Positions 21,301 through 35,000 of a stretch of 64,000 nt of DNA are shown here, in pieces. How positions within the stretch are numbered: position 1 is the first letter of the stretch; each line of letters starts with the position of its first letter. Location of the stretch: the NCBI RefSeq assembly GCF_009870125.1, contig NC_046679.1, positions 15,066,001-15,130,000 on the forward strand, in the 5' to 3' direction. This DNA is from Drosophila pseudoobscura. Taxonomy: Eukaryota; Arthropoda; Insecta; Diptera; Drosophilidae. The translations under genes were made by a program, and so were the position numbers. The notes under the pieces were generated by a model. That model ran no database searches and was not told the origin of the DNA. It saw nothing but the letters and a program-made list of their open reading frames with translations.

Positions 21301-24300
21301 GGTTGTAAAAATTTGTGTGTTAATTTGATGCAAAATGTGCGACAAGATGGGGCGGTCCCGTTCGAGGGTCCGCCGCCTAATGATCGTTTAGTATGCGTTA
21401 TGTGGGTTGAGCCCCACTTGTCCCAAGAGCCTCCTAACACGCACTGGGCATGGATTTTACTAACTAAACTGGTTCATGCCCATAATCCTTTGATTGAGAC
21501 ACTTAACTTTAAGCTACTCTAAGAGTGCAGTGCGTTTCGCTGTAGTAATGCGATTTTACACTATTAGATATATTGAATGTGAGGGATGACAGCATACGAA
21601 TCATATTTGATGCCTTATTCCGGCCATAATTCATCAATTGTAAGCAGCAGACATACATATACGTATCCCCTATTAAAGTCTTTCATACACCGCATAATCG
21701 AACTATTGTTAAAATTGGATTCGATCTTAATCCTTGTTGGAGTCCTCCACCTGACTTACACCTTTGAAACCCAGTGTAGTTTCTGCGGTAATCAGAGGTA
21801 ATTTCTTGTCGAACATCTAAGCTGACTGCATAATCCACTTTCACCCCCAACCTCTGGATCACCTCTGCATCTGCCCCCGTGTGTGTGTCGCCCACTAAAT
21901 GATTAATTGCCCCTGGCCAATATTGATCTGGGCTATTGTTGGGCTGTCATCGGGCCCCTGGCCCTGGCCCTGTCCCTGTCCCTGTGCTTACTGAGTGCTT
22001 AAGCATGAGCGATTGGAGACGCAGGTGTGCGGTATGGGGATTAAATGCATATTTAGATGAATGACCTCCGTGGGCTGCCCGGCAAGAAAGATATGGGACG
22101 GCGACGGATTTCATCTTTAATCGCCTTAATTTTGAGGCCCCGAGCCTAGGGGCTTTCATTAATAGTACCGCACTTTTCCAATAAGCAATCATCGATTGTA
22201 CCGACATGTGTACTATAATGGGTTACTCCTGCCCCCATCAGATATGCACTACTCGGGCTTAACATATTTACCCATTTGACTTTATGGAGCTGCAGCAGTA
22301 CGAGCTTCCGGATGGAGGGTGTTCTCCGGGCGGACTTTAAGCGGTTTACATTGACATTGTCCGTGCGCTTGTGCCCCGCGTCGAATGCTTGATATACACA
22401 CATTTTAATTGCGACACAAAGAGAAAAGCAATCTGAAAATCCCATAGAGGCATGGTAAAAGCCTGGCCAATTTGGCCGAGGACAGAGGCCTGACAGTCGG
22501 TCTTATGTGTTGATTGAATAGGCGTGGCGTGTCGTGGCGCTGGGAATGGGGATGGGGAAACCATCTTCTGGTTGGTTGGCCAAACATTTATTTAGGCAGC
22601 TGTTCGGGGCTGTGTGTTCTTTGGTTTTTCTTGTTTTTCCTAGGGCTGAACTTGTTGTGGAAATTGATAAAGAAATATTATTGTAGGACACAAATATCCT
22701 GCCAACATATTGCTTCTCTGTTTCAGTGTCTGTGCCTGTGTGTGTTCTAGTGCGAATGTGTGCTGCTGCCTTTGCTTGCGGTCAATTTTGGCCTGATATG
22801 TCAATTTAATATGATTTATGGGATTTATTGTTTTCTACTGCCTTTCATTCCGGCTTCGTCTTCCCACTCTTCTGTGTCTCTGGGTTTTGGGTGAGTGTTT
22901 TTCTACGTTGTCTGATTGTGGCATTTGTTTCTCATTTAGCCTGTTAACATTGTGTTCATCACAATAAGTGCTCTTGCTCTAGCCGGCTCCTGCTTTGCTC
23001 TCCTGCTCGCAGGTCTCTTGTTCTTGTTCTTGTTCTCTCTCTGTTTCTGTTTCTGCTCTGAAGCTCGTCCTTTATGGCCCTCTGTCTCCGTCTCTGTGTC
23101 CGTCTGTGTGTGAGTAATGACCTGAGGCTGTCACCGCCGTCCAGTTGATTGAACGTTGTCCTGCTGCTGGCCTTTGTTTTAGTTTAATTGATTTAACTCC
23201 CTTCGGCTCTTGCTGCTGCTCCTCTCTCTCTCCCTCCCTCTCCATCTCTCTCTCTCTCTTAGCATAATCTACTTTGTTGAGTTGATTAAAGACGTCCTGC
23301 GAGGCGATAGTCGCTTAATAACTTTAAATGAAATGTAAGTGCCGCAAAGTATGTAATAATTGATGCAGCCCTGTCAGCGGGCAAGCAATTACCAGCCAGG
23401 CACTCTCATTCCCATTTCCCATTCTCCTTTCTCCTATCCTCCATCTCCCACAACCCATTACACCCACACCCACACACTCGCCCAGGGCAACGTCAATGAC
23501 CAGCCACCAGAACAATAAAGGAAATGGTGTGAGTGTGAAAAGCGGTGGATAGATTGGAAAGGGTACCAGGACAGTTCAATGGGAGTGACAGGAGCAGCAG
23601 CACCGAGCCTACCCTCCAACCAGCCCACCTTCAGACATGGTCCCATCCATTAATCATGCAAGGCCGCTAAGTCAGTTTCGGCTATGGGACAAAGGCATAA
23701 ATTAATGCCAAATTTAATATGACGAGTGGGTCTGAGCATTGACCAGATAATCGCCGCTTAGAGAGCCAGTCTGCCTCCCTGCCCCTCGACCCCACAGAAG
23801 ACAGGCGCAAGGGGCAAGTCTTGTGGTCGGGTCGAGTTAATTTTACAATCAAAGGCAATATAACCAAGGCCAGAATGGGTGCGACAAGCCAGGACTGAGT
23901 GGGTGGGTGTCACCTTTTTGATTGCATTAAATGCCATGCATAAATAAACATAATCAGCCATATAAAGTCGGGGGTCCTGAGTGCCATCAAAGCGTTAAAA
24001 GCCGACATCCACAAAAGAAAAAGAAAGAGATAACAAGGAATCAAACGTAGTCTGGGGCAGATAATCGACTTAGGCGGTACCCCATACTTGGATGGATAAT
24101 CCTCAATAACAATCCACATGGAAGACTGTCTCGTGCCCAAACAACTCCTGCATACCCCTTGTTGCACGGGTAGGGGCGAATGGATGTGTGGCTCTGAAAC
24201 AACTTTGTTGTCTTTGAATTGCAAATCAAGCTCTCACTTTGTAGCCAGCACCGAAAACGTCTTTATTTATGCGCATGCATGTCACTCCATTCCATCATCC

Positions 24301-27064
24301 TAACCATCCCAACCCTCCCAACGATCCCAAACAAGGGGGCGGGGGCCTGCTGCTGTGCCTGCCCGTTTTTTTTTTATTTGGTTAACACCCGTTCGCCGTG
24401 CCCGTGGAGCAGCACTCTGGCCCGACTCTTGTAGTCGTGAATAATCCAGGGCGAAATTCAAATGCACTTTTTCCATTTGCTAAGTGCCAACGATTGTTCG
24501 ATTCAGCGATATCAATTTAGTTGTACATGTACGAGTATGTAATTGCCAGAGGACTCCACCTCTGGCTTCCCCCCCACTTGCCCCAGACTGAGCACGAGCA
24601 GAAGGGGGAACTAGCCCAAAGAAAACTTGACTTGACCATTGAACCCGATTGGGATTGGGGGCCAGATAGCAAATCTCTGTGCTGCGAGCAGGATGCCACT
24701 TGAGTGGGCTGCAAGTCAAGGGTCCTGGTGCTTCCACTCTAAGATGTGGTGTGGGTGTGTTGATGTGCGTCTACCGAGTGGCAGACATCACTTGCGACAG
24801 GCGACTGACAACCGAGAGAATCCATGACTCCACTCCACTCCGTGTGTGTGTCTTGGTTTTTTGTTTCGCAAGTTTTTGGGGTATGAAAAGGAGAGAACAG
24901 AGTACAGAGGACCGGGTCGGATCGGATCGGAGGCAACTGTCAGCGGTGCCTGGTGCCTGATGCCGGTGACAGGCAACAACACGCGCTATTTATAAACATT
25001 ATGACACAAACGAATTGTCATACAATTTGTCAACAGCCTCAGAGACCGAGTGGCTGCTTTGTATCTTCCCTCCTTTTTCCCTTTCACTTTCCTTATGTGT
25101 GTGTGTGTGTTTTTTTTGTGTATTGTCATCGTGTTGCCATTGTCAAGGCTTTTGTCTTTCCTCTGCCTTCGTTCTGCTTTGTGTTTGGCCAAGTGGCTTT
25201 TGCCAATTTGTAGCATATTCACTTATCGGCCTCGGTCTCAGCCTTCGTCTGGGCCTGATTTCTGCCTATTTTGATGAAGTTGTATGCATAAACATGTCGC
25301 GGGGCGCCAGTTGCGATGACAAGCGACAATGGGGCATCAAAATGTTGTACGCACAACTTTTTTGGGGCAACATTTGGCCAACCCAACCCAACCCTTTTTA
25401 GCTCGGTGTTCTCTTTATTTTATTCTTTTTTCCATCGAATAAATTGACTAAGATTGATGAAGCACAGACTTCTTCGGCAGTGGTTAAGGGGGCCTTTCCA
25501 TTTGTTCTGAGTTTAGTAAATGGTATAATCTAAAAACTAACTCAAACCCTCATTGATTAAATCTGAATATTATTTTTAAATCCTACCGATGCACTGCAAG
25601 GAATACATTCATCTTCGGAAGTGGTGGAAAACCGTATTTATAAACTATATTGGAATTGTAGTTATTTTTCCCACAGTGTTCCCCATTAATTCCCTCCTGG
25701 ACTCTGCCTCGCTCTCTGCCGGACATGCTAATTTACAAATTACAATTTCATCGCCAAAGCAAACATTTAAATAATTTGTCAATTCGGCACAGCTTTTTCT
25801 TTGGTACCGCTGCCACTCCCCAGGGTGGGGGATGGGACTGGGCGGCACATGCCAATTAAATTTCAATCAAATTATGCCCAACCGACTGGCGCGCCTCCGC
25901 ACTACCTCGTGGCTGTTTGTCTTGTCAGTTTTAGCAATTAATTGAATTCTGTTGTCGAAACTGCAAAACATTTGATAACAAATTTGTTAACTAATTTCGA
26001 ACTTAAAAAACAATTAGGCCCACGATGCGACAACTTGCGACAGAAGGAGGGAGAGCCAGAGCCAGAGCCAGACCTCTGGCCACGACAAACTGACGACAGA
26101 CTTGGCGATAGCATCGCGTCCGAGTCCGAGTCTGAGTCCCAGTCCAAGTCCAAGTTCCAGCCGGAGCGCGGACAAATCTATAGATTATTTTCTCTGCCTC
26201 CTTGGCTTTTGTTTGGCCATTTCTTTGCTCTGCATTGTTGTTGCTGCTGTTTCTGTTTCTACTTTTTGTGTTTTTTTTTTGTTTTTTGTAAAATGTAATT
26301 CAAATTTATTTAGCAACGCAGCAACTTGTGCCAGGAGCAGAAGCCCCAGTCAGAGGCTCCACCCAGGAGCAGAATCCCAGTGACAGTGGTCTGAGCCCCA
26401 GCCAGAGCCCTTGGCGTGTCTCTGTTTAGTTTCATTTGGCCTTCTTAATGAAGAATAAAATTGTGTGCGCTTCGGCGATAAGGGGGCGAGGGGCTGTGGC
26501 TGGGGAAGCGTTGCGACGCATTTTGCGAAATTAAAATGAATGTTTAAATAACAATTTTCCTGTTGTCGTCGCTTCGCTTCGTGCTAATTAAACGATGGGG
26601 TGCTCGAGAGAGCCACTCCCTCATGCTCACTTCTCCCACTTACCTGAGATCGATGTACTGATAGACGGAGGTTATGCCCAGGTTGAAGTACACGGGCACA
26701 AACATGAAGCAGACAATTGGATAGGCGGTCATCATGCCGTAGATTATCTCCCACATCGCCGATCCGCGATAGAACAACTCACTGGGATATCCTGCAACAA
26801 AATGAACATTCGAATTATCTGAATCGATAGCTGGGAACTTATTAGGAACTTACCCAGCACCGATCGCACGCCGAGGGTTCCGCGTGCAATCGAGATCATT
26901 ACGGCCACAATCGATACACCGCCCGTGGCAAACACATAATCAGCCTTGCTGCGCTGCTTTTTCTTGCCGAAAATGCGTGTCCAGAGCGGCCCCAAAACGG
27001 TGAGTGCTATGAACAGCACAAACATCAGATAATCCCAGCCCAGAGTACTCAAGTCCTTGGCCAT
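18399..27064 (-). CDS. Divergent SLC5-family sodium/solute symporter D, 9 coding exons
   Basis: Exons in transcript order: 27064-26854, 26791-26644, 20952-20778, 20678-20543, 20041-19882, 19818-19600, 19542-19164, 19102-18960, 18891-18399; 687 aa, with GT-AG junctions in consistent phase. TM1 is near residues 12-32. Family landmarks follow: GYPSELFYRGSAMWE, VYQYIDLRFKSRTVR, IMGGLKAAINADVIQT, CQQNFMQRYVSLKSLKQVRR, FNGALCMMVSNLNSLATV, and an N-glycosylatable loop (NHS, NQT) before the last TM. A cytosolic tail of about 130 residues is rich in Ser, Thr and acidic residues and ends GTRTAL. The first core segment (ISIARGTLGVRSVLGYPSE) differs from that of A, B and C and contains two arginines. Intron 2 is 5.7 kb. 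Monocarboxylate- or vitamin-type transport is the family guess; substrate unproven. Confidence 0.9.
20348..20370. repeat. (CAG)n microsatellite
   Basis: A perfect CAG triplet run inside the intron between exons 4 and 5 of transporter D. Confidence 0.85.
23221..23259. repeat. CT-rich simple repeat
   Basis: A polypyrimidine run of CTCT and CCCT units in the large intron of transporter D. Confidence 0.8.
26118..26155. repeat. GAGTCC/AAGTCC hexamer array
   Basis: Tandem hexamers (GTCCGA, GTCTGA, GTCCCA, GTCCAA) form a short degenerate array. A CAGAGC array lies just upstream near 26054-26070. Confidence 0.7.
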
Positions 27065-27095
27065 GTTGCTGTTGTTGCTGCTGGTGTTGCTGGTG
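27065..27095 (-). other. 5' UTR part of transporter D exon, preceded by a splice acceptor
   Basis: On the minus strand TTTCTTGCAG ends at 27096 and is followed by 31 nt rich in CAGCAA/CAACAC words that lead directly into the ATG. A strong acceptor in this position implies at least one further non-coding exon upstream, so the transcription start of D lies at higher coordinates. Confidence 0.6.
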
Positions 27096-27099
27096 CTGC

Positions 27100-30000
27100 A
27101 AGAAACAAATCAAAATTCAAGTTGGTCACTGGATAAAAACAAACACAATCTTTCCGACTTTAAGCCCAGAGAAGGGGTTTGTGTGGGGGATATACTGGTG
27201 AGGGGGCTTTTAGGTGAGATGTGAGTTGGGTAAAACGTTTTCCAGCACAGTTGAGCATGTGCATGTTAGTCACGCCCGGTGGACATAATGCCCAGAGAGC
27301 TGGCACCGTAGCTCCATGGCTCCGTGGCTCCGTGGCGCCGTGGCACCGTGGCACCGCAGTCGAGTTGGAAACTTGACAACATTGTTGCATATCCGCAGGC
27401 GTGCGGGGTTTGGTTGCTTGCGCCCATCATAACACATGCATTCCACTCTCTCTATCGCTCTCTGTCACTCTCAGATGGGGCCACACCAAATGAGGGGCAG
27501 AACGACAAGACTAACGGGAAGGAAAGGTTCGTTTTTAGAACCGTACGATCCCAACAAAAATACACCTATAGTAATGATTCCCAGGAAAGCTACATACATA
27601 TTGTATGTATGATGTATTGGATTTTTAATCCAATGTATTGGATAATTAATCAATGAACAAAAATTAACAATGCATTATTCGAATGAAAATGGCTTGAAAT
27701 TTTCGAGTACTTAACATATATGTAGAATCAAATATATGTATTATCTGTTCAGAGTCGTTCGTGTGGCAAACTTTGGGTCTAAAATATACCACCCTAAACA
27801 TAGGGTACTACACTACAATTCATATTAAAAAAAAAAAAAACACCATCACAAAACACAGGGAAGCGAAGCAAAATGTTGCACGCTGCACAAATTTATGGAC
27901 TGTGCCCCCACACGCTGACATCTGTATGCATGGCTCGCTGGGAGACCTTTCCATGTGCCTTTGTTTGTTTCTGTGTGAGTGTGCGTGTGTGTGTGTGTGG
28001 GGCTTTGTGTGTATGAGTGGTGCCACAAGTTGAGAGTGTCATAGAGAGCGAGAGCAAGAGAGGGAGAGCCGGCAGCTTAAGTGCGACTTTGCCAGCGACT
28101 TTGTGTTTTTATAGCTGAGCCAAACTGTTGAGCTGCCGGGTCAGCTGGGGGCCAATCCACACACAAAGAACAAAGTTACAACCCGGCTTAGGATTTGCTC
28201 CCCTACCTGATGCTCTCGTAAAGAAGATTTGGGCCCGAAGATGTTGCCAGGCAAAGCAGTCAAGCCAATGAAAGGTTAGAAAGACAAGGGAGAGAATAAT
28301 TGGAACAAATGTGGGCATTGATGTTCCAAGTTCCTCCAGATTGTGGGGGTTTTTTTTTTGTAAATCAAATGGAGAAATGTTCAATCAAAAAACCTGCAAG
28401 TCACAGATACTTTCTTTGTGGGATTCCCACATGATTCACATGATTAAAACTAATTGATCATCTGTCCGAGACGACTTGCCTCGCCCTCCGGGCATCTCTC
28501 ATTACGTATACGCCCCATTAGAAGGGTTAGACATCAGGTTGCTCTGTCATTCAGTGGTCATCATCTGGGTCCGTTCAGTCCACCGTACCGGATGTCCAAC
28601 TAATTGACAACATTTAGCATGCAGTTTCGCCCTGCGTCCGCTGTCCGCTGTCCCCTGTCATTTGCCATCGCTTTGGCTTTTATCTGACATTCTGTCTGGC
28701 CTTTGTGTTGCCTTTCCCTGTCAAAACTATTAGTCATGTTGTTTTTATTCAAGCTGAGCTTTGTTTAAAGCACAGCTGCCGTGTCACTCCGCCTGACAGC
28801 CGCAGGAGCATCATCTTTGTTCTCCTTCTCCTTTTTGCTTTCGGCCAAGTGATAAGCCAACCCGGACCCAGAGCCGGAGTCGGAACCGCATCCAGACCAG
28901 ACCTGGCCATGGGTCTTGTGGCATTGTGCGTGCCAGCTTGTGTGCAAAATGTTATTTTCTGCTGGCTGGGCTTAAGCAAATTATCCATGAGCCATACGAG
29001 TAAGCCACCTGCAGCACCACCCATCACCCATCACACATCACATTTACCTCTCCCCCCAGCTCTAGCTCCATTTCTGTCTCCTTTGTTTGGTGTGAGAGAC
29101 TGGCTGGATGTGGCCACAAAATGTCCAATAGACAGCGACGACAATTTGCGAGCATTTGCATCAAATATGTACAATGTACTAAAAACTTGGCCAAAAAAAC
29201 AAAGGGAAACCTAGAAGCGGAAGGAAAAGGAGTCTAAGCTACACGTATGCATAAATAAGTAGGGCGTGGCCCTGCCCCGCCTCTCTTTCATCCCAGATCA
29301 AGCAGCAGGCACTTGAAAGTTTCACATGGCGCACACATAATAAAAGTGGCAGCCAAGATGGGGCTGGGCGGGGCAGCGCAGGCGAGGGGGAGGATGATGC
29401 TGCTGCCCCGGTAACGCCGCCGACGCCATATTCTGCCACTTGCAGTTAATATTCATGCAGTTTTTTATTTTGGCGAAATTATACAAAAGTTGGCGTCGCG
29501 TGTGTGTGTGTGAGAATGTGTGTGAGAGTGTGGGGAAAAGGCTTCGATGCCAAGAATCATAAATTATAAAGCAGCTTGGAGGAGCAACAACAAGCCTTTG
29601 ACGACATGTCCTGGAGTCATGGCTGGTGTGTCTGACAGCCGCAACGGAAAGTTATTAAGAAGAAAAAACGCTTGACTTGACTCCACTCCCCATTCCCCCA
29701 GCAGTATCTCCTCCTCTTTGGAAAAGGAATTTTATGACACTCACTCATGAAATATTCAACGTATTCCTACATGATGGCCAGAGCCGAAAATCTTCCACGA
29801 TAATGTGCCAAGATCGTTCGATGATGAACACATATCAAAAACACATTTGTCCCGGGGGCCAAAGAAACTGCTGGGAAATGGTGGAAATGGGGTGGAAATG
29901 CAAAATGGGGCCGAACTGGAAGTGAACTTAATTTGCCATTTAATGGTCTGCTAGTGTCTGCAGGAGGCCAGCTGACAAATTGAAAATGTAATTTGGCCAA

Positions 30001-33000
30001 AGTGCAGCCTTCCATTCCACACTTCTGCAGCGCCTCGACCTTTGGCTGGGCTCCAACTGGTAGCCGTAGTGGCAGCGGGAGTGACGCAGGACATATGAAA
30101 AACGGTGGCTTCTGTTGCCCGGCATGACTGGGCGATTTAAGGAGTATGGGGCCTGGGATATGATGCATATCATCTTTGATCTGCTACTTGCCGGGATAAT
30201 AATGCTAATGCTTCTGTTACGTATGCCGGGGAAATTACGTTCCACTCGCTTGAGGGTGTGAACAATGTTGCATATTCAAATTGCGGCAACTCAATTTATA
30301 GTATGTGGCACTTCAGTGAAGTTTTTGGAGGGGGGGATGGGGGTGCAACAAAGTTGCATGCATTTCATGGTAAGTAATGCAGAAAAGTTGCTCCAGCTCG
30401 TTGCATTCGCTAATTAATGCGTTGCCAAAGTCAGTGCAAGCCCGGGGGGCACAAGGAGAAGGGGACCGGGTTCTGGGAACTGGAACTGGAATCGGGCCAA
30501 TCAAAGTTTTATTTGACAGATTTTTGGTTTAAGCATCCAACTACCCCGAAGCTCAAATGGGATGGCAAAGTGGAAAATGTTGTACCAACTCGGGATGTGG
30601 ACCACCCATTCGTTCCATATGTTCTTGCCAATTGGCCTTGGTCGGGTTCAAACTGGACCGTGACTTCAACTGCTACTGTCTCCTTTCATTTACATGGGAA
30701 TCCGCTCCGCGTAGCCTTATGCTGTCAGCAACGGTGCAGTTAAGTCAAGAAACTGCAACTTACTCGTACTTTTCCCCGGGTTTCTTTGTTTCCCGGGTTT
30801 TTTCCTCTGTTTGGGTTTTGCCAGGAAACTTTGGCCGGTGGTTCATCTTCTTCATTTTTGCTGCTCGACTGCTAAAAGTTGTTAAATACAAAAGTTTGCC
30901 ACTTAATACCAGTTCGAGTAATGAAATACGAGTCAAACTGTAAGCAGGGCCACCCCCGGGTAGCGCCATCCCCTCCTTCGAATCCTTCCAGCAAATTGAA
31001 GTTGAAGCATGCGGTTGGCAAACTTCCTCCTGCCATCGGGCCATCGGGCCAACATGCAACTCTTCTCAACTGTTTTTCAAGCCATCTTGGCTCACTCCCC
31101 TCCTCGATTGCATTCGGCAATTGTTTGTTTAGCTTTAACCGCTCGACGCTTTACACATGTTCTGGTCCGGTCCCTCGACCTCCTCTGGGGACCGACAACG
31201 ACCCGAGCAAAGTTTAGTTTGATTTCTTCTCGACCACGTTCGCTTTGGTTCTGGCTCTGGCTCTGACTTCGGTCAGGCTTAATGAGAAAAGTCACTCGGG
31301 GTGTGGCTGCCACACCCATGTGCGGTGGCTCCGAGTTTTTCTGCCTTACCCTCAACGTCATTTATCAAACGATGCCCGAAAAATAAATACTCCGACTTAA
31401 GTTGCCTCTTATTTATCGTCCGTTGACTGTTGTTGCCAACAGAAAATAATGTCAATTTTTCAACTAGACTTCGGAATGGGTTAAAGTTTCAATTGCGATC
31501 ATTTATAATGTGTCCAGAGAAAGCCATGAGGGCTTCCACTCGCATGGATGGGGCGGGTGGACTGCTGACATTTCTCTCGTCGCGCATGGGCTACTTCTTT
31601 CGCTTGGAAAACATAATTTTCCGCGGACATTTTATAATTTATTTGCACCGTGACTTGTGTAAAATGTTGCCAGGGAAAAAAACTGTCCACGCACATTGTG
31701 AATTTTCGAAAGTTTCCACAAAAGTGACAATTGCAACTTGTTTTTGCTGTCCGGTCCGGGCCTGTCTTGCAAGTGAAGTTTTCCGCGTTACAAGTTCTGT
31801 CCTGTCAAACAATTAGGCAGCCTCGTTTCGCAGCTTTCTGGCCACATCCTGCGGAGCGTCCTGTGCCGGAGCTTAAGCAATTTGTGGGACACTGAAAAGT
31901 ATGCTACGAAAATGGCAGCCAGTAGAAGGATCGAAGAAGTGGACAGAGTGCGAGTAGTGGCATTAAAGCGGGCCAGCAGCCACTTGCCACATGCTGTTAA
32001 TTTGATCAGCTTCAGCCCCGGTCAGAAGGAGGAGCAGCAGCAGGAGCTAGAGAGCCGTAGGAGGCAGCGGCGACTTCATCCTGGCAATTTAGTGGTCAAC
32101 CTCGGGCGCTGGTAAATGGGAACTGACCGCCCACCTCGCGGCCGCAGGGTGTATCTGGGGCGCTACGGCTAATGCTCGGGTTTTGCGTTGCAAGCATGCA
32201 CAACTAATTTCTCGTTGTCGCCTTCCCCGACACCATGGAGGACCACTCGGACTGCACTGTCGCTTCTCTAGTAGGAGGGAAAGTTGCTTTTCCTCGCTCT
32301 GTCTGGGTTGCTTTTCCTACTCCTCTCCCTCTCTCTGCTCTTTCTGTGGTCTAACAAAGTTTTCATTACGCGTGCCGTGGAAACTTCTCTCTGTCTCTCT
32401 CTTTGTGTCCTTGCTACTTCCTCTGTGACTCGTGTTGCACCTGCTGGGGGGCAAAAACAATGGACTGCGGTTTCTTTTCATTTGGGTTTCTTTTTTTGAG
32501 ATTTTTTTCGCCCGGTTCCGTTCGCATTTTACAAATAATTGGGTTAGTTAGTCCCTGGGTGCGACAATCGAGCCGTTGGCCAGTTCCCAGCCCGTTAATC
32601 CTGTTTTCGTCTTGGAACCCTCCTGTGGTATCGGGCTGGGCCGCATTACCTGCTGGTCACCTGTGGCTATGCAAACCAGCTTTCTGCTACCAGACGATAC
32701 TTCCCTCCACTTTAAAGTATTAGTAAATTGGGTCTTTGCATCTTTTACTCAAGGGGAAATTTCCCCAAAGACCATCGATCAAAATAAACAGAGTCATCTC
32801 TCAGTTGTGTACCGAACCAAAGGGGAATCCTTTCTGGGGATACACATTTTGCATTCCACTGTGACCTGTCAGGGGCTAAGCAAACTACAATTTGTCTTGT
32901 ATTTCGTCCGACACAGGGAGCGGGAACGAGAAGCCACTAATCATCGTTTAAAAAGCTGCCACTTGACACCCAGCCAGCACCTGTCTGGCTAATTGAACTA

Positions 33001-35000
33001 ATGAAATGCCTCGGCCATGTCCAGTTCCAGTCCCAGTCCCTGTTCAGTACAGTTCAGTTCCTCCTCCGCAGTCGTGTCGCTTCTGTGAGATTGTGGAAAT
33101 TAAAAAGCTTGTTTGCGGCTCTTTGTTGGCACAAAGGATGTTGACAATAAATTAGACTTGGATACACATTTTTGTCACCATGGAATTGCCTCAAATGGAT
33201 ATTTATGGCTGCACCACTACTATCTCGCAGGTGTCTGTGTGTGTGTGTGTGGCAGAGACACACCCACTTTATTGGCCACGTGCTGGTGATTTGTTCAAGT
33301 GACTTGCCATCATTGGAAAACGAAGCCCTTTATGTTCGCCCGGGGACACTATGTGGTTGTCCAGTCTGGTTAATTACGTATTTATGCAATGAGAGCACAT
33401 ATGCCAGCATTTTGTTTAATTATTGATGTAAGACCTGGGTTTAATTGAGAAGTCTGGCAAGTCCAAGGCAATATTTGGAATATTTGAGCAGCTGCTGGCT
33501 AAAGTTTGTTCAATTAACTGTGAAAACTAAAGCCATCTCTATACCCATCCAGCTTGGCCTCTTGGATTTTCAATTAACTTGGATAAATCTTGTCAAAGCC
33601 AGGTCGATCTTTGAAGGTGACCTCGGATGCCTCTGCCAATGTTAGTTATTAAAAGTTTTAATTCACTTTAGGTGGATGCAAAAAATTAGTTCTGGCTCAT
33701 CAAGCTGGTCCTGGTCTCCACCGTGACTAGCAAGAGCGTCATGCAAGTCAGCTCCTGCCCCTATCCCTATCCCTATCCCAAAGGACAATGCTGCCAGCAG
33801 GTTTGTGGGCTGGGGAGTGGCTGGTGGCTGGTGGGTGGGATTTTGCTTGCACAAATTGTTTTGCTGGCAGCGTCAACTTTATGCTGGCAACAATGTAATT
33901 TATTTAATTCCTCACCCCCTCATTTTTTCACGCTGCAAAGCAATTTTCAACTGGCAACAGTTGCTGTCCCACTTCTCCCTAAGCCTGTTGTCATACGAAT
34001 ACGCTATGTTTTCCACCGATGCACTTTTGAAGAAAAATTACAGCATCTTGTGATGGATAGTTCTCTCATGTACACGGAAGTACACACGTTTATCCCCACT
34101 ATGCAGTATGAAAAAGAGGTTATTACAAGGAAAATGCGATTAAATCGGTTACTTTTTTCTCAGCTGTGCAGCGAGACAGTTTTGGGGGACCGAATTTAAG
34201 GACAACAAAAAACCGTCGATGTAAAACGAACCGTGTAACAGGAGCTCAATCCTCATTTGTCCCCCCTTTTGTGTTTATTTCATTTGAATTTATGCTAAAT
34301 CGTCACAGTTTCAGAGTGCGTGTTATCCCTCTGGATTGTCCTGGCTGTCCTTGCCGTTGGTGCTGCTCTAAGAGGGGCAAGTGAACTGGCTTCGCTCAGA
34401 ATTATAATTTCAAATGATTGTGCGTACAATCAGTTGTAATTAGCATATTTAATTACATCCTCCATAAATATTCATGAGACGCAAATTGCAGCTAACTCGC
34501 GCGCGCACACCGGGCCCCAAGTGTTGACACGCCTGAGGGACAATTAGGGAATAAATCTATGGATGTACTGATTGATTGATTGATGGATGGAGCGCCCGAA
34601 CAGTGCGGCAATGTAACCGAGCCATTCCAAATAAAAACAAACAGACGAACAAAGGCCAGCAATTGAACAAACACTATCAATATGCAATTAATGTCATGTA
34701 AACGATATTTGCAGATAAATAAAGGTCGTTCTCCTCTTCTCCTTCATTTCTGTGCAACACTTTATCCGCTAAATTGACACGGAAAATATTCCAAATGGGG
34801 TGGCTATGTGGAGTGCAATTAGTTATTGTCTGCTCTTCAGAGTGAATGCTACTTGCCTTGTCCCGTGTCGTGTGACACTTTAAATCGATAATGCATTGTT
34901 ACCTAGACACCCATTACTCATACGCCGTGTCTGACACACCAGAGACAGGCGCATAAAATGTATCTTTTGTGGCCCCCAGTTGGGGCATTGTACGTACGTA
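27100..35000. other. Gene-poor region, left third
   Basis: No protein gene is supported. Contents include a CCGTGG minisatellite-like run (27301-27355), a poly-A tract (27828-27840), GT-rich repeats near 27981-28000, 29500-29530 and 33233-33251, and a CCCTAT run near 33757-33780. Frames up to 169 codons (for example 28705-29214) have low complexity and no recognised domain. The region probably includes the first intron of transporter D. Confidence 0.5.
27301..27355. repeat. Short GGCNCCGT minisatellite
   Basis: Tandem 8-10-mers read GGCTCCGT, GGCTCCGT, GGCGCCGT, GGCACCGT, GGCACCG with a conserved CCGTGGC core. Confidence 0.75.

Larger units (their letters stand above)
20953..26643 (-). other. 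Large intron of transporter D (5.7 kb)
   Basis: The intron is bounded by a donor GTAAGTGG (minus strand, starting at 26643) and an acceptor CTCTTTCAG (ending at 20953). It contains CT-rich (23221-23259), GT (25096-25110) and GAGTCC (26118-26155) simple repeats but no nested gene I can support. The open frame at 21250-21522 on the plus strand resembles no known domain. Large internal introns in fly genes often carry enhancers, so this is a reasonable regulatory candidate. Confidence 0.7.

Noticed and set aside
21250..21522. Possible nested gene in the large intron of transporter D
   Set aside because: The 90-codon frame has no recognisable motif, promoter or polyadenylation signal.
27828..27840. 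Poly-A tract as evidence of a processed retrocopy
   Set aside because: No coding remnant precedes the tract and no target-site duplication is visible; it is probably a simple A-run.
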